64,000 nt of DNA. Source: Spirometra erinaceieuropaei. Lineage: Eukaryota > Platyhelminthes > Cestoda > Diphyllobothriidea > Diphyllobothriidae. The notes beneath the pieces are model-generated. The model ran no database searches and was not told where the DNA came from. It saw only the letters and a list, made by a program, of their open reading frames with translations. A program made the translations under genes and the position numbers. Location: contig CACRXP010000621.1 in NCBI GenBank assembly GCA_902702965.1, positions 184,573 through 248,572 on the forward strand, read 5' to 3'. Below, piece by piece: positions 1-12,237 of the stretch. Each line of letters begins with the position of its first letter. Position 1 is the stretch's first letter.

Positions 1-780
1 ACGTTTTATAATTAAGGGCAAATGTCGCCATTTCAAAAGAGGTCAGTCCTGCTTTGCTCTAGAGCCGTCCACTTTACTTCTTCACACAGACGGTGAGGGC
101 CTAGGTTGGCTAAATTGGCCCAGCCCTTTGCGACTTGCCTTCTAAACGACACAAATTATGGACTTTGGATAAAGAAAGCTCTAAATGGATGTGTATGTAT
201 AGCCTTATAATACACAATAGGCGCGCAAATTAAGGCAATATATTATTCGTGGTTGCGTATTGAAATACTGACACCTACTAAACAACGCATTGCTCTTAAG
301 TGCCGCATAGACCTAATACGTCTGTAGAAAACGCCTTTCACGACACGTAACGAACAATTAAGTTAGACCGCAAAAGCTCTGGCACTGGTCAGCATGTCTA
401 CTTCAAATTTGAAAAATGTGACGACGTTCCAGGAATTCGATCAGTTAATTTGCTAATCTACTAGGCGTTAGGAAAGGCAAAGTAACCGTTTTCGGTATAG
501 GTGTCTGTGAGACGGTATCCTGTAAATTGCCGAGCAGATGATCAGTCTTTAAAGATGTTAGAGAGTTCATGTGTGTACATTTCATCGCATTTAGACGAAA
601 ACCGGTCAGGAGTCAACCATCTTGTATCCAAAGTAATAATATTTAATGCAAATCGTCTGTGCGTCTAGTATACTTAACACAGTGATAATTGGCGATTCTA
701 CACCATGCCCTTCTAGTAAATTGCATTTGCGTTTAAGTATTGCACGTGAAAATTATAATATACGCACATCACAGCAGCAG
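1..780 (+). repeat. Partial copy of interspersed repeat family A (PLE-tail type)
   Basis: This stretch aligns by eye with 8000-8780 on the same strand and, as a reverse complement, with 9870-10690 and 10870-11560. Shared landmarks are the run 'gtccactttacttcttcacac' near 70, 'cttctaaacgacacaaa' near 140, 'caggaattcgatcagttaatttg' near 430 and 'ggcgttaggaaaggcaaa' near 465. The copy at 9870-10690 is its closest relative, including 'ggtcaggagtcaaccatcttg' near 603 and 'cccttctagtaaattgcatttgcg' near 707. The left end is cut by the window edge and similarity stops near 760-780. No gene is supported in it. It is probably a detached 3' tail of a Penelope-like element, by comparison with the better preserved locus at 7-11.5 kb. 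Confidence 0.75.
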
Positions 781-854
781 GGATAGTAGAACTGTAATGT
801 TGATGTCCTTAATTCCTTTTACAATTATATACATGATATATGTTCAGGTAGATT

Positions 855-1265
855 TCGAACAGTTCATGTAAACCATACTGTGAAAATCTCGGCGCCCACG
901 ACAGTAAGGGGATGGCATTAGTACAGGCAACGCCCTGACCTCCTATGCTACGAGGTCCCACCACGAGACGTGCGCTTAATCCCATTTTGGTATAGTTACC
1001 CGTCCATCCTATTGCAACGTCTGGAATCTACCAAATCGGAAACAGTAAATTGATTGCCCAAGCAGGATTTCCTAAGGAATTTACCAACCTCACGTATTTC
1101 CTAGATGTTTTGACATATTTTGATGTGATTAAACTCGCGTCGTCCGTCGGGACTTTGTAGATAACATGGTTATAGCGTATGCTGTGGTAAAGCCTACCCC
1201 TTACTGTTCTGAGCTAGAATCCCACCGTGGACCCGTTTTTTCACCGTTGGGTTTATATGAACTAT
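855..1265. mobile_element. Two decayed tRNA-headed SINE copies, head to head
   Basis: The segment 860-956 read on the minus strand and the segment 1138-1262 read on the plus strand both match the better preserved unit at 22800-22925. Shared features are the tRNA-like head (CTCGTAGC..., 'ctgtactaa.gcc', 'ccccttactg') and the tail '...tttttcac.gttgggt.aatatga'. Box B is ruined in both copies: the plus copy has 'gctagaatcccacc' where the intact unit has GGTTCGAATCCCACC. The two copies point away from a spacer of about 180 bases. The opposite-strand arrangement repeats what is seen at 22739-22919. Confidence 0.6.
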
Positions 1266-1269
1266 ATAA

Positions 1270-4105
1270 ATGCACGCAGACTTGCATTTACTTACATTTA
1301 AATGGCAGGTTATAATCGCAATCTATTTAAAGCCTAGATTCCCGATCGCCTTAGGTGGGGGAAATATATATGTCGAATTATGCATTAGAAACCTGTTTGC
1401 ATATATCTTTTCAGACGATAATTCATTGAGTTTGGGTGCCAATTCACCGATAACATCCTGTGTTAATAATTAACTATCTTCGTTAGCAACGCAGTAGGTA
1501 ACGATTCCCTTTAATCCTCAAACCATTTATGAAATATCATTAACACTACCTGGCGTATCAAGAAATACGTACGATTTTGGTGACATTTATTGGTACAAAC
1601 TTCAATTTAACTTCAAAAAGCTTTTTAAAAATAGACGGAATATTTGTTTCGGCGGGGAGGCCCACTCATCAAATAGATATCCCCTTGTAACGGTGTCGAG
1701 TTGAAATTGTGGACTACAGACACCGCGACATTTGTTAACTTGCATCGCTGTCACAATCACATTATCTTCAACCAATCTGGCAGTCAATGTTATCTCCACT
1801 TTGTAATATGATATATTTCCGAGTTCCTGTACAGCTTTTTCAAACAAGCAAGTATATTTTAAGAAGAAGTACCAGTTTGGAAAAGACATTGGTCAAAAAA
1901 GAAATTTAATCTGAAGAAATAAGTTCGACTCATTGACAGTTTTATGTGCAGAGAATAATAAAGTTTTTGTTATTAGTTAATAATGATTGTATCATGTCCT
2001 GCCATCAATGACCGATTATCGACAACGTCTGATTTGCTGGCATGTCTTCAACGGGCGGACATTTAAACATTATCCAATGTAATGGAGGAAAAGAAATTAA
2101 ACACAAATTCTTTTTATCGCGATGCCGCAAATACCACTCAGGAACTAAAACGAATAGCTACTATTAGGGGATTTCGATAATACTTTGAAAATGGTTCGTA
2201 ATAATTATTCAACATTGATTATTTCGATGGTCTTTTTTCACAGATGAAATGTTATCAAGACGTTTGTGAGGTAATGTGCTCGTTATTCTGAGAAGTCGTT
2301 GCAGCAAATAATCCCATATCTTATGCTACCATTTCGCATTAACAACGGCCTATACTATTGTTTAGATCCCACTGATTAGTGCACCCAAGGTAACCCGACC
2401 ACTTTGCGCGGTCATCCCCCAAAACTACGCGCAGGGAATTCAAGAATCAGTAGACGAAATTTCGTTTTCATTACCCGAGTGGTTGCAGCGTGGAATGTCC
2501 TGCCTACGGATGTTGCAATCTCCTCCTGAGTGAATTCCTTCAAGTGTAGACTTGACGCGGATCAATCTTCCCAAATACCATCCTCACATCCACTAACATT
2601 ACCTGTCAAAACTTGTACATGTTATGCTAATTTTTATTCGAAAGTAACCGCTAACAATCACTCATTTTTGACGAGCCGTCAACTGTCCGTGATTATGTAC
2701 AATATCCCTATTAAAACTTCCCAATTATCAATGTTTTTCTCCGACGACCTGTAACCAATATGAGTTTAACGGTGCACGTTTATATTTCCCCTTATAATCT
2801 GAAACTGAATCTGAAACCGAAATATGTAGCATAAAACGGAGAAAGTTATATAGGAAAATAATACGATCATTTTAGACAAATAAAACATTTTGGACCTAGC
2901 TCATTCGCATCAGATCTTCTAAATTTTGACCTTTTCTGGTATGGTCTATTCTAAAGTAATGTTACCAAGATTAATATCGATACATTTGTTAAGACCTTTA
3001 AGGTGCCCAGCATTCGGGAAATTTGTCATTGTACCTACTTCATATGATCACATTTACAAATCAGAACGTGACATGTGCCGTAAAATGAGCCCTTCAAACA
3101 CCAAAACGTTCAGAAACACCCAGGTTACAGTAAACGCTTGTTCTAGTTTAAACATTAGCCTTTGCATAAAGGTAGTAAAATACATGCTGCTTTCACAAAC
3201 CAGGCGTTTCATCAATTTAATAAAGTGCTTTCGATCATCATTCATTGTGGTCTACGCTAAGGCAGCGTAGCAACGCCTAAGGGCAGTTCAGGAAATGGTA
3301 AAAATATCGAGATTTAGGCGTTATTACGCTCATGTTATTTAATTGGTCCACCTATGTGTAGAAAAATGCAGTATTTACTCAAAGAATGGCTTCCACGTGT
3401 GAGACGCGAACTGTCGCGTTTTTGACTTTATTTTTTCCATAAGTTCATTTTGTGTTCTAATCAAAGATGCGCTTGTAGCATATGTTTTATGTTTTCCTTT
3501 AATTGAAAGACACTCTGAGTTAGTTTTTGCATTTGTGCCACTGCCCTCAATAACTGAGATCAGGCATGCATCCTAATCTTAGTAAAAACTAAAGTAACAT
3601 CTCGCCAAACATGATAATTTCAATATTGCTGAACTAAAGTTTTAACGGAAAACACATCGAGACACTCTGCATCAGTTTGCATAGAATACTGTTGGCATGT
3701 AGTAATACGTCTTCTTACATTTGTATAAAATTCCTTCCAAGTATCATTCTTCATTGAGATATGGCTGTCGATACCTCCGTTAAGCAATGATCGGCTATTA
3801 ATGTGTTACCGTAAATTTTCTTTTTAACAATCAGCCTATTTTACTATTTCACAGAAATACTTTTGTTGAACGGCCTCATACAAAAGTCCATTTCGATTTA
3901 TAGGTGTGTCTGCTACTTAATTTATACTTCCGCATGACTAATATAATCAGGCACGTGACAGTTATCCGTAAATTTTCTACTAAAGGAGAAAATAAATTAT
4001 CTAATTATATAAGTTGCATGTGCCTATTTAGCAAACACGGGTCGCTTGGTAAACAATGTGGACTTCATTTTCGAGCATAAAAATCAAATTATCATTGTGT
4101 TACAG
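1270..4105. other. AT-rich stretch without a supported gene
   Basis: Several open frames occur (2530-2754 plus, 2926-3270 plus, 1602-1889 minus), but none has a recognised domain or a convincing pair of splice sites. A 27-base segment at about 2244-2270, preceded by 'cttttttcacag' and followed by GTAATG, has good splice borders and could be a microexon, without further support. The frame at 2548-2754 has two close cysteines and beta-like alternation, but no paired first exon was found. Confidence 0.4.
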
Positions 4106-5360
4106 TTAGTTAGCAATTACCTGCTGTAAATCATGCTCCGGAGGCCTTTTCACGAGGTTTGTTAGCAAATGGCGGTGAAAATAGTTCAAAGCCTTAAAAT
4201 AACTGTTGTATCTAAGATGTGGGCGTTTATTGTCAATCCACAAGGCATGTTGTAGTTCAAACTCACTTCGACTCTTCTCAATACCTAACAATCATGGACG
4301 TTGTATTTTGCAAAAAAGTATATGTTTTCTGGTATTTTATCAGCCGGCGTTCAAAATATTTGGGATATTATAAGTGGCTACACAGACAGTAAGTCCATTT
4401 ACACAGAAAATACGCAATGGACTTGAGCATGCACTTCGCCTGCTGTTAGGCCCTAAGAAGCGCGCTTACCCGTAGTGTTTTTCCTCGATATGAAGCAAAG
4501 TTGAAGAGCATGACATTGTAACCTGCATGACCATGAATCTAAGACTTTTTTGCATCCATTATTTTCAAAATATCCTCCGCCACATATGTACAGGATCATC
4601 GACGCACGTTTAGAAGGTATAGGTGGTGCGGACTGTATTCTGGAAAATATATTGTCCACAGTTGCACTAACGATCGTGTCTTCACCTGTGACACATTTAA
4701 AAAAGAGGACATATGAAATGCGATTTACGCAATTTACTCAAGTAGATAGGAGCCTTGTTGATAGACAAATGTTAGATGTAATAAAATTTATTGATAAGTT
4801 CGAAGCGCTTATTTTAAACTGTCGTACGCTACGTCAGACAACAACGGGGAAATCACATTTGTGAGCTGCATTATGCAATTTAATTTCATCTGACGTTCCA
4901 ATGCACTGTCATAGTGTCAATAAAACTATCCCACTTTTTCATATATTCTTTCTTGCAACCAAGACGGGATATTACATAGAAAACGCGTCTGAATATTTTA
5001 TGGAGCTGCAGATATATTTGTCAGCTGAATTGCTTCTGAAAAATGTTCAAGTCAAATCTTTTTGTTGTCAAAATAAATCGAAATATCGATGGCAAAAAAT
5101 CATCTTTTAATATTATTGAGCTGTATATAAAATCCCTTTGTGGGCTGTTTTTTGTAAATTCGAAAATATTTATCTGGCCTAAACAACATGTCTGACCAGC
5201 AGAAAAAAGGTTAATTTTAACACGCAGAACAGTACTAAGCATGCCATCAAATAGTATGTCAACGTTGTTTCTCGAATAAAACCAAATTTTGCTTACGCAT
5301 TTTGGATGTTTGAACGAGCCGTAAACTATAATGCAATACAATAAAAATAACGAACTTCAT
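4106..5360 (-). CDS. Three-exon gene for a small secreted cysteine-containing protein (paralogue 1)
   Basis: Model: exon 1 5360-5297, exon 2 4685-4470, exon 3 4284-4106, about 152 residues. Exon 1 starts with ATG directly after 'gattatacttcag', a possible trans-splice acceptor, and encodes a signal-peptide-like start, MKFVIFIVLHYSLRLVQT. It ends in phase 1 (ATG C|GTAAGC). Exon 2 is 216 bases between phase-1 introns; its acceptor is 'ttttttaaatgtgtcacag' and its donor CTACGG|GTAAGC. It has cysteines spaced C-x8-C-x8-C-x3-C-x6-C, a WSCRL motif and an NTTG sequon at the end. Exon 3 joins in frame (G|GT) and runs to TAA; it is basic and has no membrane anchor. A possible donor (CAGCAG|GTAATT) near 4117 leaves room for further exons. 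Exon 2 is a clear paralogue of 33640-33855. Function is unknown; the alternating hydrophobic pattern would suit a small beta domain such as fibronectin III, but no family was confirmed. Confidence 0.65.
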
Positions 5361-7059
5361 CTGAAGTATAATCACTGACCTAGAAACCATGTTTGAGAAC
5401 AGCTCATCGCCATGTCGATTGTCATTATAATGTGGTAAGAGATGATAAGCAGGAATGCAGGACGAATACCCATTTTGCACAGGACCTTATTGAATTATGG
5501 TCTGGCGGCCACCATGAACTTAAATACCGGCAATGTTGCAGGCTATTTAGGTTTTTTGATTGCTGGCGGAAAATCAAACGCAGTATGTGTCACACTTTTA
5601 TTGGTACATTTAAGAAAAACAGACATTACCTCCTTCCATGACCTCTGCAGATACAAGATATAACGTCAAGAGCTTAAAATAATAGTTTCAGGTGTATGGC
5701 CTGAGGACACGATAGTAGTTTGTACTCAAGTGTGATGTAGGTACAGGACTTAATTTCGATGAAAGGCAGCCAAATCTTTTTACCTATTAGTGTGTTAAAA
5801 AGTACAGGCATATGAAGCGATTTATGTGACATTTAATTAAACGATTTCGATTTTGTTAGAAGAGAAGTCAAGTCGGTGTTTTAAATAACAAATTAGCTAA
5901 AGTGCAATATAGTCACTTACACTAATTTGCATAATATGACGCATATTCTGTTCGGAGAGAAAAAGCGGTGACCTGTTTCTCTACACCCCCCAGCTGATTA
6001 CTAATCAAGCATTAGAAGGAAATGTTTGCAGTTGCAGAGTACAGAGTATTATATTGAATATAACACTTGATGTATACTATGCCCTTTGGTTAACCACGTA
6101 AACAGACTACATTAAAACTTTAAAATACTATTGGTTTCGCGAAATGAAGAAACGCGCGCATTACAAGTTTATTCAAGTAGCCCCTGTTTGAAATGTGAAA
6201 ACACACCTCGTGGCAAACTGCAGATGATCTAACTAAAACGAATAGTCAGTGCGAACGCAAAGGAAAAAATTCTGCAAATTACAAAGCTGCAATCATTATG
6301 ACAACAAAATAAACATCACAATAAGATTAATCAGAACGTCAGTGTTACAATTTTAATCTGAGAATAATAGAAATCGCAAGCAAAATCAGTTTATCTGGCG
6401 ACTGCAATTTGCGTTATTTTGTGGATAATCGGGACTTGTGGTTGCTCCTACAGGTTACGTAAGCATACTTGCAAGACAATGGTAGGATGTATATGTTGTG
6501 GTTATTTTTATGTTGTGTAGCTTAGTTTACCGTAAGGAAAAAGAATTGGCAGTCAAGTTCCAGAAAGGAAGTATCATACGTGTAACTAGCAGAAAGATAA
6601 ATTGGTTGTGGATGCAATAAATAACAACAAATTAGATGAAAAGTGGCCAAGTAGTTTTTTCGTTTGTCGATAGTTGTCTGATATTCCTGTCCAATCGTAG
6701 TAACAGGTAATTTTGACTTGCAACTGAAGGACTTGGGCAAATATCTTAATGCGCAGTCTTGTTTAATCCAGTACCAGCTGCACAAATGAATTGGTGGTTG
6801 CTGTCTTAATGGCTGTGACGTATCCACACTGCCGTCTGAGACCCAATAGTGCGATTCAATAAAGGAACCGTACCTATGCGCTTTCCGAAATATGAACTTA
6901 CAGGGTATAATTTCGTAACGCCTGGTGTATGTGAAATGGAGGCTATCGAAGACCAAGCACGACTTTTAGAGTTAAGCTTGTCTGTGCGGTTCACGTGTGA
7001 GTCAAAGAAAATCGCGCATTAAATACTGGTTTGAATACTGAAAATAAACACTATTATCC
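5361..7059. other. AT-rich stretch, upstream side of paralogue 1
   Basis: Only short, mutually overlapping frames occur here, without recognised domains. This holds the presumed upstream region of the minus-strand gene at 4106-5360. I could not single out a TATA box or initiator. Confidence 0.35.
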
Positions 7060-7440
7060 GGTCGATTTCGAGTTCTATTCTCGCGCATTTAATCGATACG
7101 AACCACCGAGTCGATGCCATGAAAGCATTTCAGGTTGTCTACCGGACACCAACATGCTTCTCTAAATGCCTACGCCAACGGATACTAGCAACGGCAGAGG
7201 CAGTAGCTATACGGCTAGTGAATCCGGTGTTATGCTGTCCGAAAACTCTGACACAAGCGCTTTCGCTGCCGTGGCCAACGCCAACGCCAACCCCAAGTGA
7301 TGAAGCCATGCCGCCTCAAATCCCTAATCACGATGATGGGTACTCCGTGTACTCAACCCAAGATCATTACTCAAAGACTCTCTTACCCCCATTCCCTAGC
7401 CCTGACGACTAACACCCGCCGACCTTCTCATGCGGGCGGC
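7060..7440 (+). pseudogene. C-terminal remnant of a Penelope-like element (after the GIY-YIG domain)
   Basis: The frame from about 7060 reads SSILAHLIDTNHRVDAMKAF, then QVVYRTPTC and a run rich in leucine, alanine and proline. It matches the segment after the GIY-YIG domain in the PLE copy at 54710-55081 (minus), which has HMVDTDHRVDGREAFKVIYK, and the damaged one at 42226-42537 (minus). The reverse transcriptase and endonuclease core are missing, so this is a 5'-truncated copy. The open frame ends at 7412. It is followed by a presumed 3' UTR (7413-7800) containing 'ggtctgaggaagaattaccgaaaacg', then by repeat family A. Family assignment rests on recognition of the tapeworm and fluke PLE tail and on the similarity inside this window. 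Confidence 0.7.
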
Positions 7441-7809
7441 GTGGGGATGATGAGTGTTATTGGCTTAATAGCCCTTGAGGCATCTATAAACACTGTTGAT
7501 TTTGTACATTTTCATTCGTTTCATGTAATTGTATTGGTCTGAGGAAGAATTACCGAAAACGTGCGTTCGCCAACTTGACTTTTCAATTATTATTTTTATT
7601 GCGTACAGTTATATTCGCCGCGTCTTGGAAAAGACCATAGTACAAGACTTAGGAAACGATTTGCCAATTTGTCCGCGTTCTGCCTTGACATTCGGAATCT
7701 ACAGTTACTTCAAAGCATTTTGTTCAAAGTATGAACACAAGGCAATTATTAATAAATTTGGCGGAGGCCTTAAAAGATCAACTGGAATATTGCTGGTTGA
7801 AAAAATTGC

Positions 7810-9257
7810 TTTTGAGCGAAAGTCTAGTCTGTGCAAAATTAATCAAATTGTAAATGGTTTATTGCTTTTGAACAGCGATCAATATTATAATATGGTGGGC
7901 TAAAGATGCATATTATTTCATACATTCAGCAATTATGGGGTTAGGAAGAAGGCCTTTTGCTTTCCTCAACGTACTCACAGACGATACATCAAAGACAAAT
8001 TCTGTGTGCTTAGGTTCGTCCTTCAGAAGTCAGGGCAGATGTCGACAATTCAAATTATGTCGGTCCTGCCTTGCTCCAGAGACGTCCACTTTACTTCTTC
8101 ACACTGACGGTTGCGCTGTAGGTCGGCTATATTAAACCTGCAGTTAAAGAAGCGTCTTATAAACGACATAAAATATCGACACTGCAGAAAGTAAAGGCTA
8201 AATCAAACCGTCTGTATGAGCTTATAATGTGCAGCAGACAAAAAAGTTAAGACGGTTCATCATTCATGGTTTCGTATCGAAATGACGACAACTGCTAAAT
8301 AAGACATTGCTCTTAATTGCCACATAAACCTAATGCGTCAGGTAACCACTTGTCTCACGACACCTAACGGACAACTGCCTTACACTACTAAAGCTATGGT
8401 ACTGCTCAATATACCAGTATCAGCATGTCTAATGCAAGTTTAAAAAATGTCACGACGTCCCAGGAATTCCATTAGTTAATTTGCTTTTCTACTAGGCGTT
8501 AGGGAAGAAAAATGGACCATTTACAATACAGTTTTCTGTGAGATGGTACGCAGTTAATTGTCAAGCAGATGGTCAGTCTTTCAAGGGGTTCGTGAGCTCA
8601 CGCGTATTAATTTCATCGAAATTCTGGCTAACACTGCACAGAAGGTACTCATATTTGGTCCAAAACCATACACCTTTTGGTACAAATCGTCTCTGCGGTC
8701 GATCAGAAACTGGAAGACTAATGGAAAAGGACCATGCTTTTCCAAAGAAATTGCGGTAGATGAAATTCCCCCATAACGAGGCCTGCAGTGATTCCAGGCT
8801 TATCCGCGCGCTTGCTGTTTAAAATATAACTCATTTCAAAGAATGAAGTAAGACAGCCAGTTCTTCTCACTTACAGGATAGTATTTTAATTTCGATGATT
8901 GAATCTGGAGCCAGATCATAAATTTATGTTCTTATAGGAAAGAGAGGACAATTCGATTGCGAAATCACACATTGTCGTTCGTCTGCTGGATAAGGCAAGA
9001 TTGAAATCGCGATTACGACTGTCTACATTGTGCGCTGGCCTCACATTAGAAGAAGTCCGTATTATTATTCACGGATACCCAAGACGTTCTAATTGACTTA
9101 AACGAAAAGTTCGGCGACACGCAGGCTCTGTAGCACAGGGTGATCTGCAGTATTCGACTCGACAGTGGTTCCCCCAGCTTTCCCCGTGTGTGTTCTGGTG
9201 TATATACTCCAGTTTTAACTTGCCTAGTTTAATTTTCGAGGAAAGTAATGCGAAAAA
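7810..9257 (+). repeat. Left arm of a long palindrome following the 7 kb PLE end
   Basis: Three blocks in this arm reappear as reverse complements to the right. Block 7815-7890 ('agtctagtctgtgcaaaatt...gcgatcaatatta') pairs with 10780-10850. Block 8000-8780 pairs with 9780-10690 and again with 10870-11560. Block 8690-9150 pairs with 9440-9860, including 'gaaattcccccataac' against 'gttatgggggaatttc' and 'cccaagacgttctaattgac' against its complement. An open frame at 8558-8776 starts MSSRWSVFQGVRELTRINF and is shared with the inverted copy. Confidence 0.75.
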
Positions 9258-9302
9258 TGCAAGTTCGAGCATTAATTTCCCCGGAAATTAAACAAGGCAT
9301 CT
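9216..9302. repeat. Central hairpin of the palindrome
   Basis: The segment 'tgcctagtttaattttcg' near 9221 and the run 'gaaattaaacaaggca' near 9284 are near-perfect reverse complements. Inside them 'gaaagtaatgc' pairs with 'gcattaatttc', leaving a loop of about 17 bases ('gaaaaatgcaagttcga'). This marks the symmetry centre of the inverted repeat, near 9257. Symmetry is poor from about 9160 to 9215 and from 9303 to 9435, then strong again outside. Confidence 0.7.
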
Positions 9303-11560
9303 ACTGTCTCGGGTTTCAAAGGGGCTGGCCGGTCTGCGCAGCTGTGATTGGCCGAGAACCAGTCTGAAAGTGGGTGTGCATTAAAAGTCTCGTGAGAAGC
9401 TAAGCGTCACAGCAGGCGTCCTGCCTATGGATACTGCAGATCAACCTGCGCTACAAAACCTGCGTGTCGCCGAACTTTTCGTTTTAGTCAATTAGAACGT
9501 CTTGGGTATCCGTGAATAATAATACTTACTTCTTCTTATGTGATATCGGCGCACAATGGAGACGGTCGTTATCGTGATATCAATCTTGCCTTATGCAGCA
9601 GACGAACAGCAATGTGTGTGTGGACATAATTTGCTGATGTGGCTTCAGATCATCTCACCGAAATTTACATACCACTATGTGAGTATGACGAACTGGATGT
9701 TTTACATTATGCCCTGGAATAAGTTACATTTAACCAACTGGCTCACCAATAAACCTGATATTACTGCAAGACTTGTTATGGGGGAATTTCATCTACCGTA
9801 ATTTACTCGGAAAGCTATTGTCCTTTTCCATTAATCTTGCAGTTTCTGATCGACCGCAGAGACGATTCGTACGGAAGACGTGAATGACTAGACTACCTTT
9901 GCTTTTTGTGACATTCTGCCAGTTATCCTCGATTCCTTTTCACGTACAATATGAAAACGCAAATGCAATTTACTAGAAGGGCACTGTGTACAATAGCCAA
10001 TTATCACTGTGTTAAGGATACTAGACGCAGAGATGATTTGCATTAAATATTATTACTTTGGATGCAAGATGGTTGACTCCTGACCGGTTGTTTTCTAAAT
10101 GCGATGAAATGTACACGCAGGAACTCTCTAACCCCTTTCGAGACTGACCATCTGCTCGTCAGTTTACAGGATACCGTCTTACATACCCCTACATTGAAAA
10201 CGGTTACTTTGCCTTTCCTAAGCAAATTAGCTGATCGAATTCCCCGAACGTCGGCACATTTTTCAAATTTGAAGTAGACATGCTGATACTGGTTTGTTCA
10301 CCAGTGACAAAGCTGTAGCTGTATAAGATGTTTGCTCGTTACGTGTCGCGAAACAAGTGTATTGCAGACGCATAAGGTCTATGCGACACTTAGAGCAACG
10401 CGCTGGTCAGTAGGTGACATCATTTCGATAAGCAACCACGAAAAATAAAATGCCTTAATTTGAGCGTCTGTTGTGTATTATAAGCTCATACATACACTTC
10501 GATTTCGAGCTTACTTAATCCAAAGTCTATAATTTGTGCCTATCAGAAGGCAAGTCGAAAACTGCTGAGTCAACTTAGCCAACCTACGGCACAACCGTCA
10601 GTGTGAAGAAGGAAAGTGGACAGCTCTAGAGCAAAGCAGGACTGACCTCTTTTGAAATGCCGACATCTCCCCTGACTTCTTAAAGGTCAGGTTGTGAATA
10701 TGTTCAGAAGAAAAACACCCTACTGCTTCACTCACTAAAGGACGCATAAGCTAAATCAAAAGCGTCTTTAGCCTCGTCAAATTTTAATATTGATCGCTGG
10801 ATAACAACAATAAACCAATTTCAGCTTGATTTGCTTTGTACAGACTAGGATTTTTCACTACAGAATATGTATCAGTAAAAAAATCTCCGCTGTCTTTTCC
10901 TTCAATATCCGCAAAGATTCGAGTGACATTGACATTGTGTCTGGTGTCGGGTGGTCCTATAGTAAATGACTCTAATTCTTGCTCGGAAAAGTATGGCCCT
11001 ATTCCATTAATCTTGCAGTTTCTGATCGACTGCAGAGACGATTTGTACCAACAGATGTATGGTCTTGGACCAAATATGAGTACCTTCTGTGCAGTGTTAG
11101 CCTGAATTACGATGAACTCACGAACCCCTTGAAAGACTGACCACCTGCTTGGCAATTAACTGCATACCGTCTCACAGGCAACTATATTGTGAATGGTTCA
11201 TTTGTCTTCCCTAAGGCCTAGTAGATAAGCAAATTATCTAATCGAATTCGTGGAACGTCGTGACAGTTTTTAAACTTGTATTACACATTCTGATACTGGT
11301 ATATTGAGCAGTATCACAGCTTTAGTAGTATAAGGCATTCGTCCGTTAAATTTCGTGAAAAAAGTGTTCATCAGACGCATTAGGCTTATGTGGCAATTAA
11401 GAGCAATGTCTTATTTAGCAGTTGTCGTCATTTCGATACGCAACCATGAATAATGAGCCGTCTTAACTTCTTGTCTGCTGTATATTATAAGCTCATACAG
11501 ACGGTTCGATTTAGCCTTTACTTTCTGCAGAGTCGATATTTTGTGTCGTTTAGAAGACGC
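9257..11560 (-). repeat. Right arm of the palindrome with a second inverted copy of family A
   Basis: Reading the minus strand from 11560, the order is a family A copy (11560-10870), a short block like 7815-7890 (10860-10780), a second family A copy (10690-9780) and the inner block (9780-9435). The left arm has only one family A copy, so the right side carries an extra one. A minus-strand frame at 10784-11155 encodes SRWSVFQGVREF and, further on, AQKVLIFGPRPY, like the left-arm frame at 8558-8776. A third frame at 10043-10225 shares SRWSVSKGVREF. Confidence 0.75.
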
Positions 11561-11839
11561 TTTTCTAACTGTTATATATGCTGTTATATGCCTCCCATCA
11601 TGTCGTCTGCGAGGCTGGTAAATATTTCTGCTGCGTCCTTCATCGACACCGTCTTCATTGCACGTTGAACAACGCGGCGGCCCGTTCGCAGTCATTGCTC
11701 TTTACCAACGAGAAAAACTGGTGTGTCTGTTTTTCTTTTAACCCATTTAGCAAGTATTCTGTTTTAGGAAAATGTTGTTTCCGGAACGGGTGAGTTCCCT
11801 AAGAACGATTGGGGAGTGCTCTTCTGCCACTGTATATTT

Positions 11840-12035
11840 CCAATCATAACTGACAGGATAATGAGCCCGCGGCTCAGTGACTAGAGGCTTTGGGCTTCTG
11901 TCTAACAGGTAAATGGAACGTGACGCAGGTTTTTCTACAATTCGGGTGTGGTATGAGTGGCTGATAATGGCCAATATGCCAGAAATGACCATTCCAGTCT
12001 CACTTGACTTTGTCAGTGATAACATACTCCCTGTA
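11840..12035 (+). mobile_element. SINE copy, tRNA-derived head, decayed
   Basis: This aligns along its length with 50276-50455: 'gacaggataa', 'ggcttctgtctaacagg', 'gtggctgataatgg', 'gccagaaatgaccattccag' and 'tgactttgtcagtgat'. The head corresponds to a tRNA-like sequence ('gcggctcagtgactagaggc', D-arm-like). Box B is no longer recognisable. I recognise the unit as a common flatworm SINE type; the name of the family was not confirmed. Confidence 0.6.
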
Positions 12036-12237
12036 CCGTCCGCCGCTGTGCGGCTGCTGGTTTGGGCCGAAACAAAGTGCTTAAGACACAACAAAACGAG
12101 TTTATTATGTAAAAATGATTGGTGATCGCCCTGCACCTTTTCTTTCGGACTTCGAAAGCTAAAATTTAAACGTTGAACGAAAGGTTAATATGCAATTTCA
12201 TAAGCGGTTGTTGTGCATATGCAGGCTTAGTTCTGGA

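Noticed and set aside
1602..1889. 95-codon minus-strand frame with acceptor-like 'aaagctgtacag'
   Set aside because: Reads like protein (ELGNISYYKVEITLTARLV) but no domain, no good donor and no partner exon was found.
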